Source of the DNA: Butyriboletus loyo
Lineage: Eukaryota; Basidiomycota; Agaricomycetes; Boletales; Boletaceae
DNA length: 64,000 nucleotides
Assembly: GCA_038093515.1 (NCBI GenBank)
Contig: JBBPSI010000016.1
Location: 124,001 to 188,000 of the forward strand
Direction: 5' to 3'
How positions within the stretch are numbered: position 1 is the stretch's first letter; every line of letters starts with the position of its first letter. Position numbers and translations under genes: made by a program. Positions 1 through 13,220 of the stretch are shown here, piece after piece. The notes below the pieces were generated by a model that saw nothing but the letters and a program-made list of their open reading frames with translations, made no database searches and was not told the origin of the DNA.

Positions 1-584
1 AGCTCAAACCAGACTCCGTGCGTCGTCACTACTAGTGAGGTGGTAAGCACTGGGGTACGAATCTGATGTCCATGGTCTAACATGACCGAGTTGCCGTTTC
101 CAGACTAGAGACAAGGCGTTGCGGGGACAACGAATAATGACCATGGTCTTCCTCCCCTTTGCCGTTATAATCAAATTATGAAACTAATAGCGTCAATCTC
201 ATCCTTATTGTATTCAGGTCGCACTGTGGGTCCCTGTAGGTCCATGGGTTGTGATGTTCCCTCTCCATCCAGCACCTTGTTTTTGTCTGCTATGCGCGTC
301 GCGACGATGTGAATTGCTTCTGATTCCTGGTAGGACGTTTTTCCGAGTCTCTATCTCAAGGCACTCCGAAGAGCGAGGTAGTCCATAAAAGGGACAAATA
401 TTACCCTCGAGGAACTTATCACCCCCGCATCTCATGCCTCAGGCCTCCCAGAAAGTCATTTTACTCGGTGCCTAGTCATTCAATGAATCTTGACGGTCCC
501 GTGAGTCATCCTCCATATTATTGACATGGTCTTTGCGTTCTCAGAACTGTCCTCGTTTGTGTTCTCTAGAGAGAATCCAAATCC
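1..584. other. Window edge, no gene seen
   Basis: Only short overlapping open frames without family resemblance. The last part presumably carries the promoter and 5' leader of the gene starting at 585. Confidence 0.5.
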
Positions 585-1739
585 ATGTCAATGGATATCG
601 ATGACGACGCGGTATCTTCTCAACATCCACATCATTATGACTCCGCCAAAATGAATACTTCCGGTCCTTCTGGCGGACGGATCCCACTCGGCCCTCATCC
701 CCAGAAACTTCAGATCGTTGGTTCTGTCCAAGCGTCGTCCCATAGCGCTTCTAGCCATCCATCCCCCGGCTGTGAACGTCTGTCTGGCTCGGATGGATCT
801 CCCCAGCTCATGATACCGCTATCGCCGTCCGCTCCTGTGAATCATCTTGGGGAGACTGGAGACATTACTCCAAGTCACGGGCTGGCAAGGCAGCGCAGAG
901 GTATCTTTCTCGACTTCGAGTCATCTGAACGGGAGCTCACACCACGTAAACGCAAAAACACCCACGATTCACCGCACACGCACATCGTGGACCACAATCA
1001 CTCTGTGGATAATGATGCGTTCACAGATAGTGCGAATTCCCAACCAGCTAGGAGGATACGTCCGCGCCTGTGGACACAACAGGACAGGGAATTCTCTCCT
1101 CTCCTCTATATCTCTCCCGGTCAAGAACGAGACCCCCTTGTGGAGGAGGAGACGATCTCAGCGTTTCATTACTCCCCAAACGTGGCTGATCCATCCTCCT
1201 CCATCCAACGGTACTTCCACCTCGGGAACTCTCGCGAACAAGACCCATGTACACTGCAGAGCGGCTCCTCGCCCCAAATAAACGATCTGGAGGACCATGG
1301 CAAGGAACGTAAACGTTCTGATTCCGCCAACTCCTTTGCAGAAGTCGCTCTCGCATCCGCAGGGATACGAAAACACGGTCGGCTATCGACACTCCAAGAC
1401 TTTTGGCTTCCTCGTCCCTTTGAGGAAATAGAACGACAGCCGTCCGTGGGCATCATCAAGGTCCACGAGAGGGGTCTTGAAGCCGGACCTTTATTCCTCT
1501 CGACCAACGGCGGTCGGACGGGTGGTCTGTCGGCGTCTCGCGAGCCAGCGCCGGGCTCACCGACGGACACCCTCGGGCATCCCATCCACAAGTACGGCAT
1601 CCATGCGTGCTCGTCTCCGTCTGCTCGGCTTCCACTCGAACCGAGCTCGACCAACTTTTTCGACAAGCCGATATGCGACTCGCCGGATCCGATTGACCCC
1701 ATTGACGAGGATGGGTTCACACACGTTGAGGTGCCCTAG
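585..1739 (+). CDS. Hypothetical protein, low complexity
   Basis: Single uninterrupted ATG frame of 384 codons, not recognised. The protein is rich in Ser, Pro, His and Asp. It has an acidic start (DIDDD), a basic patch near residues 120-125 (TPRKRK) and another near 155-162 (ARRIRPRL), either of which could be a nuclear localisation signal, and an acidic tail (DPIDPIDEDGF). No membrane segment or enzyme motif is visible, and the protein looks largely disordered. A second ATG two codons downstream (591) could also be used. A frame this long without an intron in an intron-rich window supports real coding. Function unknown; a nuclear regulatory role is only a guess. Confidence 0.6.
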   Translation: MSMDIDDDAVSSQHPHHYDSAKMNTSGPSGGRIPLGPHPQKLQIVGSVQASSHSASSHPSPGCERLSGSDGSPQLMIPLSPSAPVNHLGETGDITPSHGLARQRRGIFLDFESSERELTPRKRKNTHDSPHTHIVDHNHSVDNDAFTDSANSQPARRIRPRLWTQQDREFSPLLYISPGQERDPLVEEETISAFHYSPNVADPSSSIQRYFHLGNSREQDPCTLQSGSSPQINDLEDHGKERKRSDSANSFAEVALASAGIRKHGRLSTLQDFWLPRPFEEIERQPSVGIIKVHERGLEAGPLFLSTNGGRTGGLSASREPAPGSPTDTLGHPIHKYGIHACSSPSARLPLEPSSTNFFDKPICDSPDPIDPIDEDGFTHVEVP

Positions 1740-2254
1740 TCATGGTTCAGGTGACGCGTTCTCGTTTTAGCTCGACGTCCGAGGGCCAGTACTGGGCTGT
1801 TCGTCGCACGGCTGGTGACAGCGATGTTTGGTGAGAACACTCGTGCCCATGTGGGTTTCCAGTATATCCAAATAATATAGGACGCTAATCGCGATGGGGG
1901 AGCGACTGTCTCATGAAAGGATATTTTCTGTATCATAAATAGGACGATTACTCGCACTGGTAATTTACTCCACTCCCTGTATCATCTTGTCCGAACGCAT
2001 CCGCCGCCTGTTAGGCTCTTGTAGCTATGTCACCACGGACTCATGTAGCTTACCGTATATATCGCTCATGGACTATCCACACCTAATTTTTTTCTCGGCG
2101 ATACCGTAGGATGCACAATGGATGATTGACTGGTATGTCATGACCAGCTTGCCTCTGGATCGTCGTGCGAGCCCTGAGATGTAGAGATACAAACGAAAAA
2201 GAAGAAAAACAGCAAGAGAGCGAGCGCAGAACCATTACTGCATTCCACTTGTCA
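1740..2254. other. Convergent intergenic region
   Basis: Space between two genes that end toward each other (585-1739 on +, 2255-5036 on -). It should hold both 3' UTRs. No repeat or further gene recognised. Confidence 0.5.
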
Positions 2255-5036
2255 TCAGAACCCCATGTCGTCCTCATCCCCGCCGTCACCCCACCCACTC
2301 GCAATAATTTCTTCTTCCTGCCGACGCACTGATGTATGTCCTTGTTGGGTTGGTGAAGAAGGGGGTGCATCTCCTGATCCATTCTCTTTTGCGTTCGATC
2401 GAGAAGATGAAAAAGGGAGTGTTTGGGAGCTTGGGAGCGACTGTTGACCCGTATGCCAAGATATTTGCACCACGCCTACGGATGGGATATCGCTGCCCTT
2501 GGCGAGTGCCTAGATAACTCATCAATATTCAAAAGCGAGACGGTTTGGGAGAGTGACGAACTTGCTCGGCAGCCGCTCTTGTCCGGAAACCGACAAGCAG
2601 CTCGTCGTCTCCAACAGAGTCGACTGAATCGAGTTGATTCGTAGTCTAGAGAGGAAAAGGCAACTGAATGGGTTGCCGTCAAGATCGTTATAGAACCATT
2701 CGTACCTCATACCATTCCCGCAAGGCTGGAACAGCTTCCTCCCGTACCCCCTTGACAAGCAATTTTTTGGGTCTGTTATCAAGCTTCATGCTACCACGAG
2801 GGGCACCTCTCCCGGCACCCCGAAAGAATGCACCCCGCGCCCCGCGCCCCCGGCCCCTGTAGGGACGGTACGATCCTCCACCGTAAGTATAATTTCCACC
2901 TTCGGGAATGCCCAGACTTGCAGCCTTGTGACACTCTTAGTGTTCGTGTCACATGAAGTGGGGCGCATACACGCACCTCTTCTTTGAGTTTCGCGAGCTT
3001 AGCTTGCAGTTCCGCCGTAGACTCATCACCTGTGACGGCGTGGAGATCCAGTTCCTTGTCAAGCCTTTCTCTTTCCTTAATGTGCTGGCTGAGATGCTCC
3101 GTGGAACCTGCAGGTCGCTGTGTTGTAGATGTGGAATGCGACGAAGCTTCCCCAGGTATTGAGGTTGGGGACGAAGAAGGCTTCATCTCCTCACCAAGCT
3201 TTCTTAAGCGGGCCATGGTGGTTTTCTTTTCTTCTCCAGAAGCAGTTGCTAAAGATGCCATGAGGGATTTCTGTTCTGCTATCTGTTCTTCCAGAAGCTT
3301 TTGCTTCGCGGCAAGGTCGGCAGCAGCATTAGCAGCTACAACCGGCTTGCGAGCAGTTGTGGTGGTTGGGGCTCCTGCTGGAGAAGTGGTGGGTGTCGCA
3401 GTCCGTGCAGTAATTTTTGCAACTAACGGCGCAGATGCAGCCAACATGCGCGTGCCCTTCTGACCATGTCCCTCCATCGGCCTGTGCCAGAAAACCTTGA
3501 CAAATCGGTTACCGAAAACAGCATCCTCCGACTTCCATGCAGCGTGCGCCTCGCTGTGGTCCGAAAAACTGACCAATGCTTTTGCGGTACGGGCATCAAT
3601 GGCGACGTTTGTGACCGTACCAAAGCGTTTAAACCAACTGTTCACAGAATCGAGAGAGAGCTTGTCCTCCGGTATCTTCTCAACGACAAGAGTTTTATCG
3701 TTCCGGCGCTCTGGACGGAACGATTGTGCATCGCCGGAAAATGTTCCTCTGCCTCCGCCTCTAAACCCACCCCGGGCACCTCCGGATCCGGCACGAATAT
3801 TCTGTGATGAAGCGTCTGTGTCAACATCCATGGGCTGTGGTTGTTGAGGTAGCGGTGCACTCTGCAACCACGTTGAACCGTCCTGCGGCGGCGGCGGCGG
3901 CGGTTGCGAACTTGTAGTGGGGGGGGCCTCGGGAACTTGAGGCGTCAGATCTTGAATCACAGGGAGTTCTCCCGAGGCACGGGCGGTCTGCGAATTGTCC
4001 TCTTTGGCACGGGAAAGAAGAGGTGGACGAGGGGGATGAGCTCGTCCGTTGATGCCCATCATGTTCCCGCTGGGTCGCATATCCATACGTGACTCGTGGG
4101 GATCGTAAGCAGCACTAGGTCCAACCATTCCGAACGGCACCGCACCATTTGGAAACATGGGTAGAAAGGGGAGTGGACCCCCTGGGGTGCCCATTGCGAA
4201 CAGTTGCGATGGAACAAAGGCGTCATCACCGTGGCTGTATTTACAAAGAGCACCTCTTGCGCAGTAACCATTGTCTGAATCTCAAAGTTGAGTGGAACCG
4301 GGATTGGGGAAAAGGAAGGATACACACTGTGGTAGTCCCGACAAATGCCCCTCCGCTGATCTGGTGGCTGATACGTCTGGATCCGCTGACCGTCCACGGT
4401 CGGACCCGCTCCATTCACCGGACCCTGCCGGTCGTTCCTTGATCCCCACTGACCGGTCGAACGAGTGTCGCGTCCGCTCGAGTAGCGTGAAAACTGACCG
4501 TCTACAGTTAACCGAGGACCTTTGGTAGGGTGGTGCGCATCACGGTCGTCGTCCGCATGAGTTCGTTTTTGGCCGCGTTCGGGGGAAGGCGTGTTGTTAG
4601 ATAGCAAACTATCGAGAGGTATTGGGATGCCGGTGTCAGTAGGGTGGGAATTGGACGGGGAGGGCTGTGATGGGGGCGGCGAGGTGGTATATGGAAGATA
4701 TGACCTTGTTCTTAGGACGGTGAATAATGTATCTATAAATGAAGGGCCTTCTGAGGTAGAAAGGAGTGAGTGGTGGAAAGGAAGAGATCAAAAGAGGGAC
4801 ATACCTTTTTCGAGAAACTCTTCAAGCTGGGCTGTGAGTTCCTTGCGCATGTCTGGCTCGGGTAGGTTGTGCTTGAGGAGGGCGAGAACATATTCAGCGA
4901 GGGCGGCTGGTTCGGCGTCGCATCTGTGAGATGGTCAGCGGGGGACGGGGGACGGGGGAAAGACAGACATTGGAGCGAGCGTCCGAATGAGCCATGGCTT
5001 GAGGTGTTGTGCAGTGGACGAGTCGTAGAGTTCCAT
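2255..5036 (-). CDS. RBM26/RBM27-type CCCH and RRM RNA-binding protein
   Basis: Rebuilt from several exons, about 790 residues. The start at 5036 gives MELYDSSTAQHLKPWLIRTL; joined to the next exon it reads LAPICDAEPAALAEYV, matching the N-terminal PWI-like domain of human RBM26/27. A C-x8-C-x5-C-x3-H zinc finger follows (CRDYHNNGYC...CKYSH, codons split by an intron near 4280-4330), then a Pro-rich linker, an RRM (KTLVVEKIPEDKL, near residue 390), a coiled region rich in Lys and Glu, an RGG-like patch (RGRGRGARGAFFRGAGRG) and a second RRM-like domain (KKLLVKGV ... VVQISWHTGQQ). The last join is AAAEQ to ALAKGSD across a 56-nt intron. The protein ends GWGDGGDEDDMGF. RBM26/27 proteins act in nuclear RNA surveillance with the MTR4-type helicase, and the same role is inferred here. 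Confidence 0.9.
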
Positions 5037-5137
5037 CGCTCAAATCCAAACTCGAATGGTGTCCAAAAAGACAATGTAGGCTTAGGTGACCCAAAGGATG
5101 ACAAAGCCCCTTACATACGCTCGTCTACCTCAAGTTA

Positions 5138-6753
5138 CTACTTGGCGACAACAAAGTTCCACTCGCTCGCAATCTCGCCCGTTTGGATCCCCACCAGCTC
5201 CGTCCACAATGGCTTCGAGACCGGTCCCATGCCACCCTCACCAGTAGGAATCATGACATCGCTACCCATGTACCCAATCCTTTCTACCGGTGTCACAACA
5301 GCTGCCGTACCCGTCCCGAATAGCTCAACGAGGCGTCCAGCCTTGGATGCAGCGATGATCTCCCCCATGTTCACGGGCCGTTCAGAGACTTTGAGCTGTG
5401 TGGGAAGACCCTCGAGCTGCTTGCGCCCAGAAATGTGATTCCGTGCGAGGGCAAGTACCGAATCACGAGTCACACCCGGGAGGATGATACCGTCGAGAGG
5501 AGGCGTGACGAGTTCAGTCACTACAAAGTAGGATGCTCATGCAACGCTCATTCAGAAAAGACGTGTCCACTTACCACCATCTTCCCCCTTGAACGCGACG
5601 AACAAATTCATAGTACCAACCTCGGTTAACCAATGTTCACGCCCATGGAGCCAGAGATTTTGGACATAGCCTGCTTTCGCAGCAGCTTTCTGAGCCACGA
5701 CGCCAGGAGCGTAGTTGGCCGCCAACTTGAAAGCACCAGTGCCTATCCACCAGAGACAATCAGCCACGAAATGTCAGCCAAGTCAGGCACTACAGACCTC
5801 CGGGAGCAGCACGGATGTACTCTGCGTCTGTTGTCCCGTACAAGGCCACAGGTTTGAAACCTTGGGGGTAATAAGGGCCTGCAGGACTGCAGATCACGAA
5901 AAGGAGGGCTTCTGTTGGTGGTTGAACTCCGAGTGTCCCGTTGGTACCAACTTGAAACAGCAGCTGTCAGTAAATACAAGACTGGACAATCGATGAATGA
6001 CTGACTCATAGTAGGGCGGATGTATAGACTGTGACCTGGGTCCTTGGGTATCCAATCACGCTCTAACGAAATGAGTTGCCTGATGCATTCAATGAGGGCA
6101 TCGCCGTCAAAAGCCTATACGGAATCTCATCAATTAAAGGACTGGTGTTCGGGAAGCAACTGACTGGTAGTGCCAAACGGCTTGCACTGTTGTTCATCCG
6201 CTTCATGTTCATGTCAGGTCGGAACATGGTCACGGTGCCATCCGTATGTCGGTAAGCCTTCATGCCCTCGAAAAGCGATTGAGCATAATGTAGAACGGTC
6301 GCAGCGGGAGTGAGGTTAATGGTAGAAACTATGACATGTCAAGGAAGCAGGCAAGTCACAAAGGGCAGGATAGCTCACAGGGCTCAATGGAAGGTGCGCT
6401 CCATCCGGTTTTCTCGGACCACGGAATCCTTAGCATATGATCCGACTGCAGAAAGAGTGAATCAGCTGCAAACGGCAAGACGTTGAATGAAATGATGTAC
6501 AAAGGTCCGACCGAAAAGCAGTTCGGAGGAAGGGGGCAATCGGCGTGGACTCGTCGCGCGCATCACAGTGAGCTGCGAGGGCTGTCGGTCGGGAAGGTGT
6601 GGATTACAAGCTGAGCGAATGGCCATCGGAGAGGCATACCTCGATATCAGGCTGAGCCGTGGACGCAGTTGCAGAGAAGGGCCGCCATGAGGGAAGGGCC
6701 TTGGGTCGAACAAGTCTTGCTAACCGTGCGGACGCTGAGTGAGAGAGTGACAT
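5138..6753 (-). CDS. BAT1: Branched-chain amino acid aminotransferase, mitochondrial form
   Basis: Fold-type IV PLP transaminase that interconverts Leu, Ile and Val with their 2-oxo acids. The start at 6753 gives a basic, Ser/Ala/Arg-rich N-terminus ([19 protein letters not shown]) typical of a mitochondrial presequence. An upstream in-frame ATG at 6834 is less likely. Spliced exons give [14 protein letters not shown] joined to SDHMLRIPW, and [19 protein letters not shown]. The PLP lysine lies in [13 protein letters not shown] and the cofactor-binding loop in [27 protein letters not shown] follows and the protein ends EWNFVVAK. At least six short introns are present. It lies 101 bp downstream of the RNA-binding gene start on the same strand, and is divergent from the PXA gene across about 185 bp. 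Confidence 0.95.
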
Positions 6754-6937
6754 GGCAGCTGGGGGAGATAATTTTACGCTCGTCGGTTTTATACGGCCTT
6801 GGTGGGTCACAGGGACAAACCATCGTTTACTCACCGTCCAGAATATTCTTGGTCGACGATTGCGAGGTGGCCGCGTCTGTCCTGTATGATCAAATTTTGC
6901 ACGCGCGTAAATTGCCGCAGCTCGTCGCGTTTGTTTG

Positions 6938-8504
6938 ATGACGGGCCAGCTTCGCTCCCAGCCCTTCAGTCGCTCGACACGCTCAACGGCGTCGACTTTT
7001 TCTTACAACGTACGGCAACAGCAACCCGCAAGCCTCGCGAGACGTCTCCTCTTCCCTCACCTTCCACCCAGCTCCGACTTGCCACCGTTATTCCTCTCCC
7101 CTGCCTGTCCGCCCGAACTCAACGACGAGGTGTACGACTTCATAGCTCTCGCTCTCCGAGCCTTTGTAAACACCTGGTGGACCAAGCTAACTAGATATGA
7201 GAGGGAGTTCCTTCCCCAGATCACAAGTATCGTGACGCATGTCGTTCACTCCCTCGAGCAGCGCCTTCTCGACGCAGATCTTTCACTGCTCGTCTTTAAT
7301 GACATTCCAGCCCTCATCACCCAGCACTACAGAGACTATCGTCAGGCTGTTTCCAAGGCCTCGACATCATACGCCAACGGCGGCACGTTGTCGCTCCCAC
7401 AGCTCTTTCATCAGCTACAGCCGCACATGGCAATCTCGGCGGATGGGTCGATAGATGAGGAATATTTTCGACAAGCCTTCGACTACATCTTGAGACAATG
7501 CCTTCCCAGCGAGGACTACGCGCCAGAGGCTGAGAGGTACATTATCAGGGAAATTATGCTCAAGGTCGTGGTCAAGGATGGTATCCCTCGCATAACGCAA
7601 CCCTGGTTCCTCCAGAAGATGGTGTTGGACATGCTTGGACCTTTTGCGGATGTATCAGAAAAGGTGTGTCCTTGCACGCCTTCGCCGACGCTGCGCCTAA
7701 CCTCGTCTCAGCCATCTGCCTCGTCGACGTCTCGCTTCTCCAAGGCCAGTGTTATCGTGGTCTTGCTTTCGGCCATCCAGAAATTATCTGGAATGTGCAT
7801 TATGCTGATCCACGCGTATAAGCAAGTCATTCATATCATTCCCATTGTAAACCAAACCAGTTATTCTGGAACTCGTCCCGTACTCGCGTCTCCGACGAAT
7901 ACAGAGGACGATCCCCCGCCTGTCTCCACGACACCGCTCTCATCCTCCACATCGTCGACCGCGTCGACGCACCGCCATGCCGTCATTTCCCGTGATCTCA
8001 CGCGTGGACCATTGGGAATGATCTCGGAAGTACTGCAGGTGCAAGACCGACTGGCTGCTTCTGCACTAGTTCAGCTTGTTTCGCTGTTCTGTTTCTCTTT
8101 CCAAACGCTCATGAACAAGTGCGTTTGCTGGGTCATACGTGTTGCGTGGCTGACGCCGTGTACGTAGGCTGCTGTGTTATGTGTTGTACACCTGTGTGTT
8201 GTCCGCGTCGTCGATGCTCACTGTCGTCCGGCTCTCGAAGCAGACGCTGTTTCCGAGCGGCTACCCTGGCCCCGCAGCGGTCGATCCGACAGCAGAGGAG
8301 CAGGTCGCCATCCGGGAGGAGGTGGTGAAGCGGATCGCTGAGCGGGTGGCGGGGCTGGCGCAGAGTGTTCTGCTTGGGGATCGGACGATGGAGACTGTGG
8401 AGGGGGTGGTGGATGCGCTGGGCGACGACGGGTGCAACCGACACCTTGCGGTGTTTGTGGTGGATGCGTTGTTGCTGAGCGTGTTTCCGGAGATGGGGTC
8501 ATAG
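6938..8504 (+). CDS. PXA domain protein
   Basis: The N-terminal half carries a PX-associated (PXA) domain: DEVYDFIALALRAFVNTWW, WWTKLTRYEREFLPQI and a long helical region through ADVSEK. PXA domains occur in sorting-nexin-like proteins such as SNX13/14 and Mdm1 and in short fungal proteins of this type, linked to endosome or ER membranes. The first ATG is 6938. Intron 1 (7664-7711, 48 nt) keeps frame, so an unspliced form would also translate. Intron 2 is 8119-8167. The tail KLLCYVLYTCVLSASSM is hydrophobic and may be a membrane hairpin; the end, VDALLLSVFPEMGS, is conserved-looking. No PX or RGS domain follows, so it is a short PXA-only protein. The next gene starts only 80 bp downstream. 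Confidence 0.85.
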
Positions 8505-8584
8505 TTTGGCCATGTTTGTATGACGTCAGCACTGCGCATGTATTTTTTCCCCTGAGCACTGCCGAAGCGACGACGACGTTGAGA

Positions 8585-9407
8585 ATGCATCATCCACCGG
8601 GCCCGCCAGTGCTGCTCTCCTTTTCCTCCACCGCAGACCTCACAAACGCCCTCGCCGCCTTCGTCCTGAAGGCACAGAAGGACTCCATCGAGAAAAAGGG
8701 CAGGTTCACCATCGCCCTCTCCGGCGGCTCCCTACCTAAACAACTCAACGCCCTTGTCGCCGACCCTGCCGTCAAGTGGGACAAATGGTACCGATCTCTC
8801 CCCTCTCCCGCACCCCGTCTCATTCATACACAGGCAGGTCTTTTATGCTGACGAGCGTGTCGTCCCCCTCGACCACCCCGATTCAAACCACAATCTCTGC
8901 AAGACCGAGCTATTCGACCACGTCCCCATCCCCCCTGGGAACATCCACACGCTCGATCCCACTCTTCTCGACGATCTCGAAGAACTCGCAGACGCCTACG
9001 AGAAGGAGCTCATTCACGAGTTCGCCCAGAAGGACTCGGCCCGCTTCCCCGTCTTTGATCTCATCCTCCTTGGGGTCGGTCCAGACGGCCACACCTGCTC
9101 ACTTTTCCCGGGCCACGAGCTGCTCCACGAAAGCGACAGGTGGGTAGCCTATCTCGACGACTCCCCCAAGCCTCCCCCAATGCGTATCACCCTTACCTTC
9201 CCCGTCCTCAACCACGCTTCCCGCGTCGCCTTTGTCGCTGCTGGAGAGAGCAAGGTGGACACACTCCCCCTCATACTCGACAAACCAGAGGAACACGGGC
9301 TTCCTGCATCACTTGTCAAACTCGCCTCTCCCGGTCAGGTTTATTGGTTCGTCGACGACGCTGCTTCAGCCAAGGTGCAGTTCCCGAAGACAATATTCAA
9401 GCTATGA
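8585..9407 (+). CDS. SOL3: 6-phosphogluconolactonase
   Basis: Hydrolyses 6-phosphogluconolactone in the oxidative pentose phosphate pathway, cytosolic. Two exons, 8585-8787 and 8834-9407, give 258 residues, normal for the family. Signature stretches are [17 protein letters not shown] (SGGSxP), [16 protein letters not shown] (DERxVPxxxxxSN), [11 protein letters not shown] and [16 protein letters not shown] (GxGxDGHTxSLFPG). The exon join rebuilds WQVFYADE. The end is PKTIFKL. It follows the PXA gene on the same strand with an 80-bp gap, so its promoter must be very short or overlap the upstream gene. Confidence 0.96.
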
Positions 9408-9640
9408 GGGTTGGTTGAGGTGTCGACAGTACTCGTACCATTCGTCACCCCTTATCTACGTATTATGTCATATTGTCGCTGTACCACTAGACGTAACTCT
9501 TCACCTCGGCACGTCCAGCAACATAAGATACCTCCGCGAAGAGACAGTAAATTAGACACTCAACAGGATCACAGATGGGTAACAGGCGGCGGCACTCGTC
9601 GCTAACATGACACAGACATGACAAGAATCCATTGTGCAAA

Positions 9641-10565
<925 letters not shown>

Positions 10566-10839
10566 GGTGTGCTAATATGAATATTAGGAGAGCAAGTCGA
10601 TGAGTGTCGAGAAATTGGGGTCGGTCGTTAACTGTGGTGTGGGTCTCGGGCTCTCGACGGAAACACAGAATAAAGCGCACTGGAGCATCGGGAGTGGACA
10701 GCGGAGCCACATTTGGGGATCATTGAAGCTCCGCTTGAATTGGGAGGCAGTTCCGATGAGGGAGCAGGCGGTTATCGTTATGTTCCTTCGCGTTGGATCT
10801 GGTTGGCGACTGGGTCATCGATTCAGGTTTCTGAAGGGG

Positions 10840-12972
10840 ATGGCCACTCTTATTGCACCCAAAACCAAGGACAAAATAGAGTTGTCCGATGCTGAGGACA
10901 GACTCTGCAAATTGCTTGACGAGTTTACGCGACATCTCAAAAGTGAAGACGGTATCGTCACCGCGTGCAGGATCAACGGTGGTTGGGTCCGCGACAAGGT
11001 CAATCCATGACCTCTTTCTGACGTGGGCATGTTTCTCATGTTGGATTACTGTGAACAGTTGCTCCGTTATGAATGTAACGATGTGGACATTTGTCTTGCA
11101 GACATGATGGGTGTGCCCTTTGCTGAGCGTTTCGTTGCGTTCTTGGCAGAGAAGAAGCATCTCTCCGTGCACAAGGTCACCAAGATCGAGAGCAACCCCG
11201 ATCAGTCTAAACATTTGGAGACGGCCAGGACCACGTTGTTCGACATCGACTTGGATTTCGTGAACTTGAGGAGCGAAGAGTACTCGAGAGACAGTCGGAT
11301 TCCAACAGAGGTTGTACGTCGTTGGTTCTTAGCTCGCTCCTTCGCCGGTTAATCACGGTCTTTGCAGAAATTTGGGACACCGCTGCAGGATGCCTTGCGA
11401 AGGGACATAACGATCAACTCCCTTTTCTACAATGTCCATACCCGGGCGGTCGAGGACCTCACTGAGAAGGCAAGAACTAATCGGTAGGCTACTATTCGTG
11501 CAACGGGCTGAGAGTTTTAGGTTCCTTGCAGGGATTAGATGATCTGCATAACGGTATCATCCGGACACCTTTACCTCCGTTGCAAACATTTCGCGACGAC
11601 CCTCTGCGAGTAATTCGGTGTATCCGGTTTGCAAGTCGCTTTGGCTTTACGATGACCTCTGAACTTCAGGATGCTGCTCGTGACCAGAGCATCCAGGTGA
11701 CCAGTGATGTAGTTTTCTGCCTCGGGGCCCTTATTAAAAGGTGTTCTTGAAGGAAGCACTTTCTTCGAAGATTAGCCGCGAGCGCATTGGAGAGGAACTC
11801 GACAAGATGATGAAAGGTATGTATGCAGCATGTCTCACCTGAGCGTCTAAGCTCATGACTACAAGGCGTCGAACCATTACATGCCATACAGATCATCCAC
11901 GACCTGTCGTTATATCACGCCGTCTTTCGTGTACCCGCTACAATCATCGATATTGCTTCTGCCCCTGTCGTTTCGCCACAGCTTTCTCTCGACGCATGTA
12001 CCATCTTCCATGACCTTCTTTTTCCCCCATCATCATCCGGTCCACGCGAGTTTACGACACGACCCCACCCGACACTTCTTGTTCACGCATTAAACGATCG
12101 AGGAACAAGGGCGCGATTATTCCTCAGTGCCAGTCTTTATTCCTTCGCTGGTATTACGTACAAGGATCACAAGCAGAAGGTGCACCCTCTCGTCGAGGCC
12201 GTGATCCGAGAGGGATTGAAACTCGGAAACAAGAATTTTTACCTTGATGGCATACCGGCACTTTTCGATGCTGCTGCGCTGTTCAAGGGTCTTTCTCTGG
12301 AAGACGTCCGGTTCAGGACACCTTCGGAGCGCGTCGCCATTGGTAAGTGAGGAAACCGTTATCATGACCTTTGACAAAGTCTATCTACGGATGACTGACC
12401 TTTTCACAGGATTATTGCTCCGACACGGCAAGGTGCACAAACCGACGTCCGGTTCACATTGGTCTTCATCTCTGTTTTTCTCCTTGGTGTGCGAGCTGGT
12501 TCCGCTTGGGTATGGTACGACCACACTCTGAATTTCTACCGCGTTCAGAAAAAAATCTGACTGCGCTCCGTAGGCGAGGAAGCTGAGGAATGCATACGAC
12601 GTTATAATGCCTACACTACTCGGATCGAAGAACTCGGTCTGGACAACTTGGTGGATGCCAAGCCTCTGCTCAATGTAGGGAACATACCTTTTTCCGCTCT
12701 GCGCGCCGAACTCACGTATTTGGTAGGGGAACGAGGTCATCTCTGTGCTTGGCGGTAAACCGGGGCCCTGGACGGCTGTCATGCTCGCCAAGGTCGTCGA
12801 GTGGCAGCTTGAAAACCCAGAAGGCGACAAGGACGCCTGTGCAACTTGGCTGAAGGAGGAACAGAGATCAGGTCGACTGAATATCGAGGACCTCGTCCAG
12901 TCCACCTCTGGAGCAAAGCATATTCATACAGAGAGTAAAGAAGGCTCGAAGAGAGCGAAACGGACCTCATAG
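10840..12972 (+). CDS. CCA1: CCA-adding tRNA nucleotidyltransferase
   Basis: Adds the 3'-terminal CCA to tRNAs in nucleus/cytosol and mitochondria; class II nucleotidyltransferase. Visible in order: INGGWVRDK (GG motif binding the nucleotide), CNDVDICLAD (catalytic DxD-type acidic pair), a region with FDIDLDFVNLRSEEYS (second acidic strand), LRRDITINSLFYNV (RRDFTINA motif), GLDDLHNGIIRTPL, TFRDDPLRVIRCIRFASRFG (DDPLRxLRxxRFA) and EALSSKISRERIGEELDKM (EALxxxISxERxxxE). The C-terminus includes EEAEECIRRYNAY and PGPWTAVMLAKVVEWQLENP. About nine exons. The cytosolic-type start is ATG 10840 (MATLIAPKTK). An in-frame ATG at 10780 adds 20 mostly basic and hydrophobic residues, suggesting a mitochondrial form. 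Confidence 0.93.
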
Positions 12973-13220
12973 TCGCCTGCAGATCGCATCCTGGCACCTC
13001 GATCGTGTATGATGAACATGCTTTCGTTTCGGGATGTGCACCATGTATGCGACAGGGGTATTAGATACAGTGGGTACTTGGGGATCAATTTCGTGCGAGA
13101 TGGCCCGGTATGTGGGATTGAGAACTATTGTACATATATCTGAAGCCGTGAAGAGCGTGGATCACGAGTAAAGCTAGTGTCCATATCGAAAGGAAGAGGG
13201 AGTCCGTAGCACTGATCGAT

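Noticed and set aside
1158..1720. Antisense frames opposite the first gene
   Set aside because: Shadows of the 384-codon plus-strand frame; no motifs.
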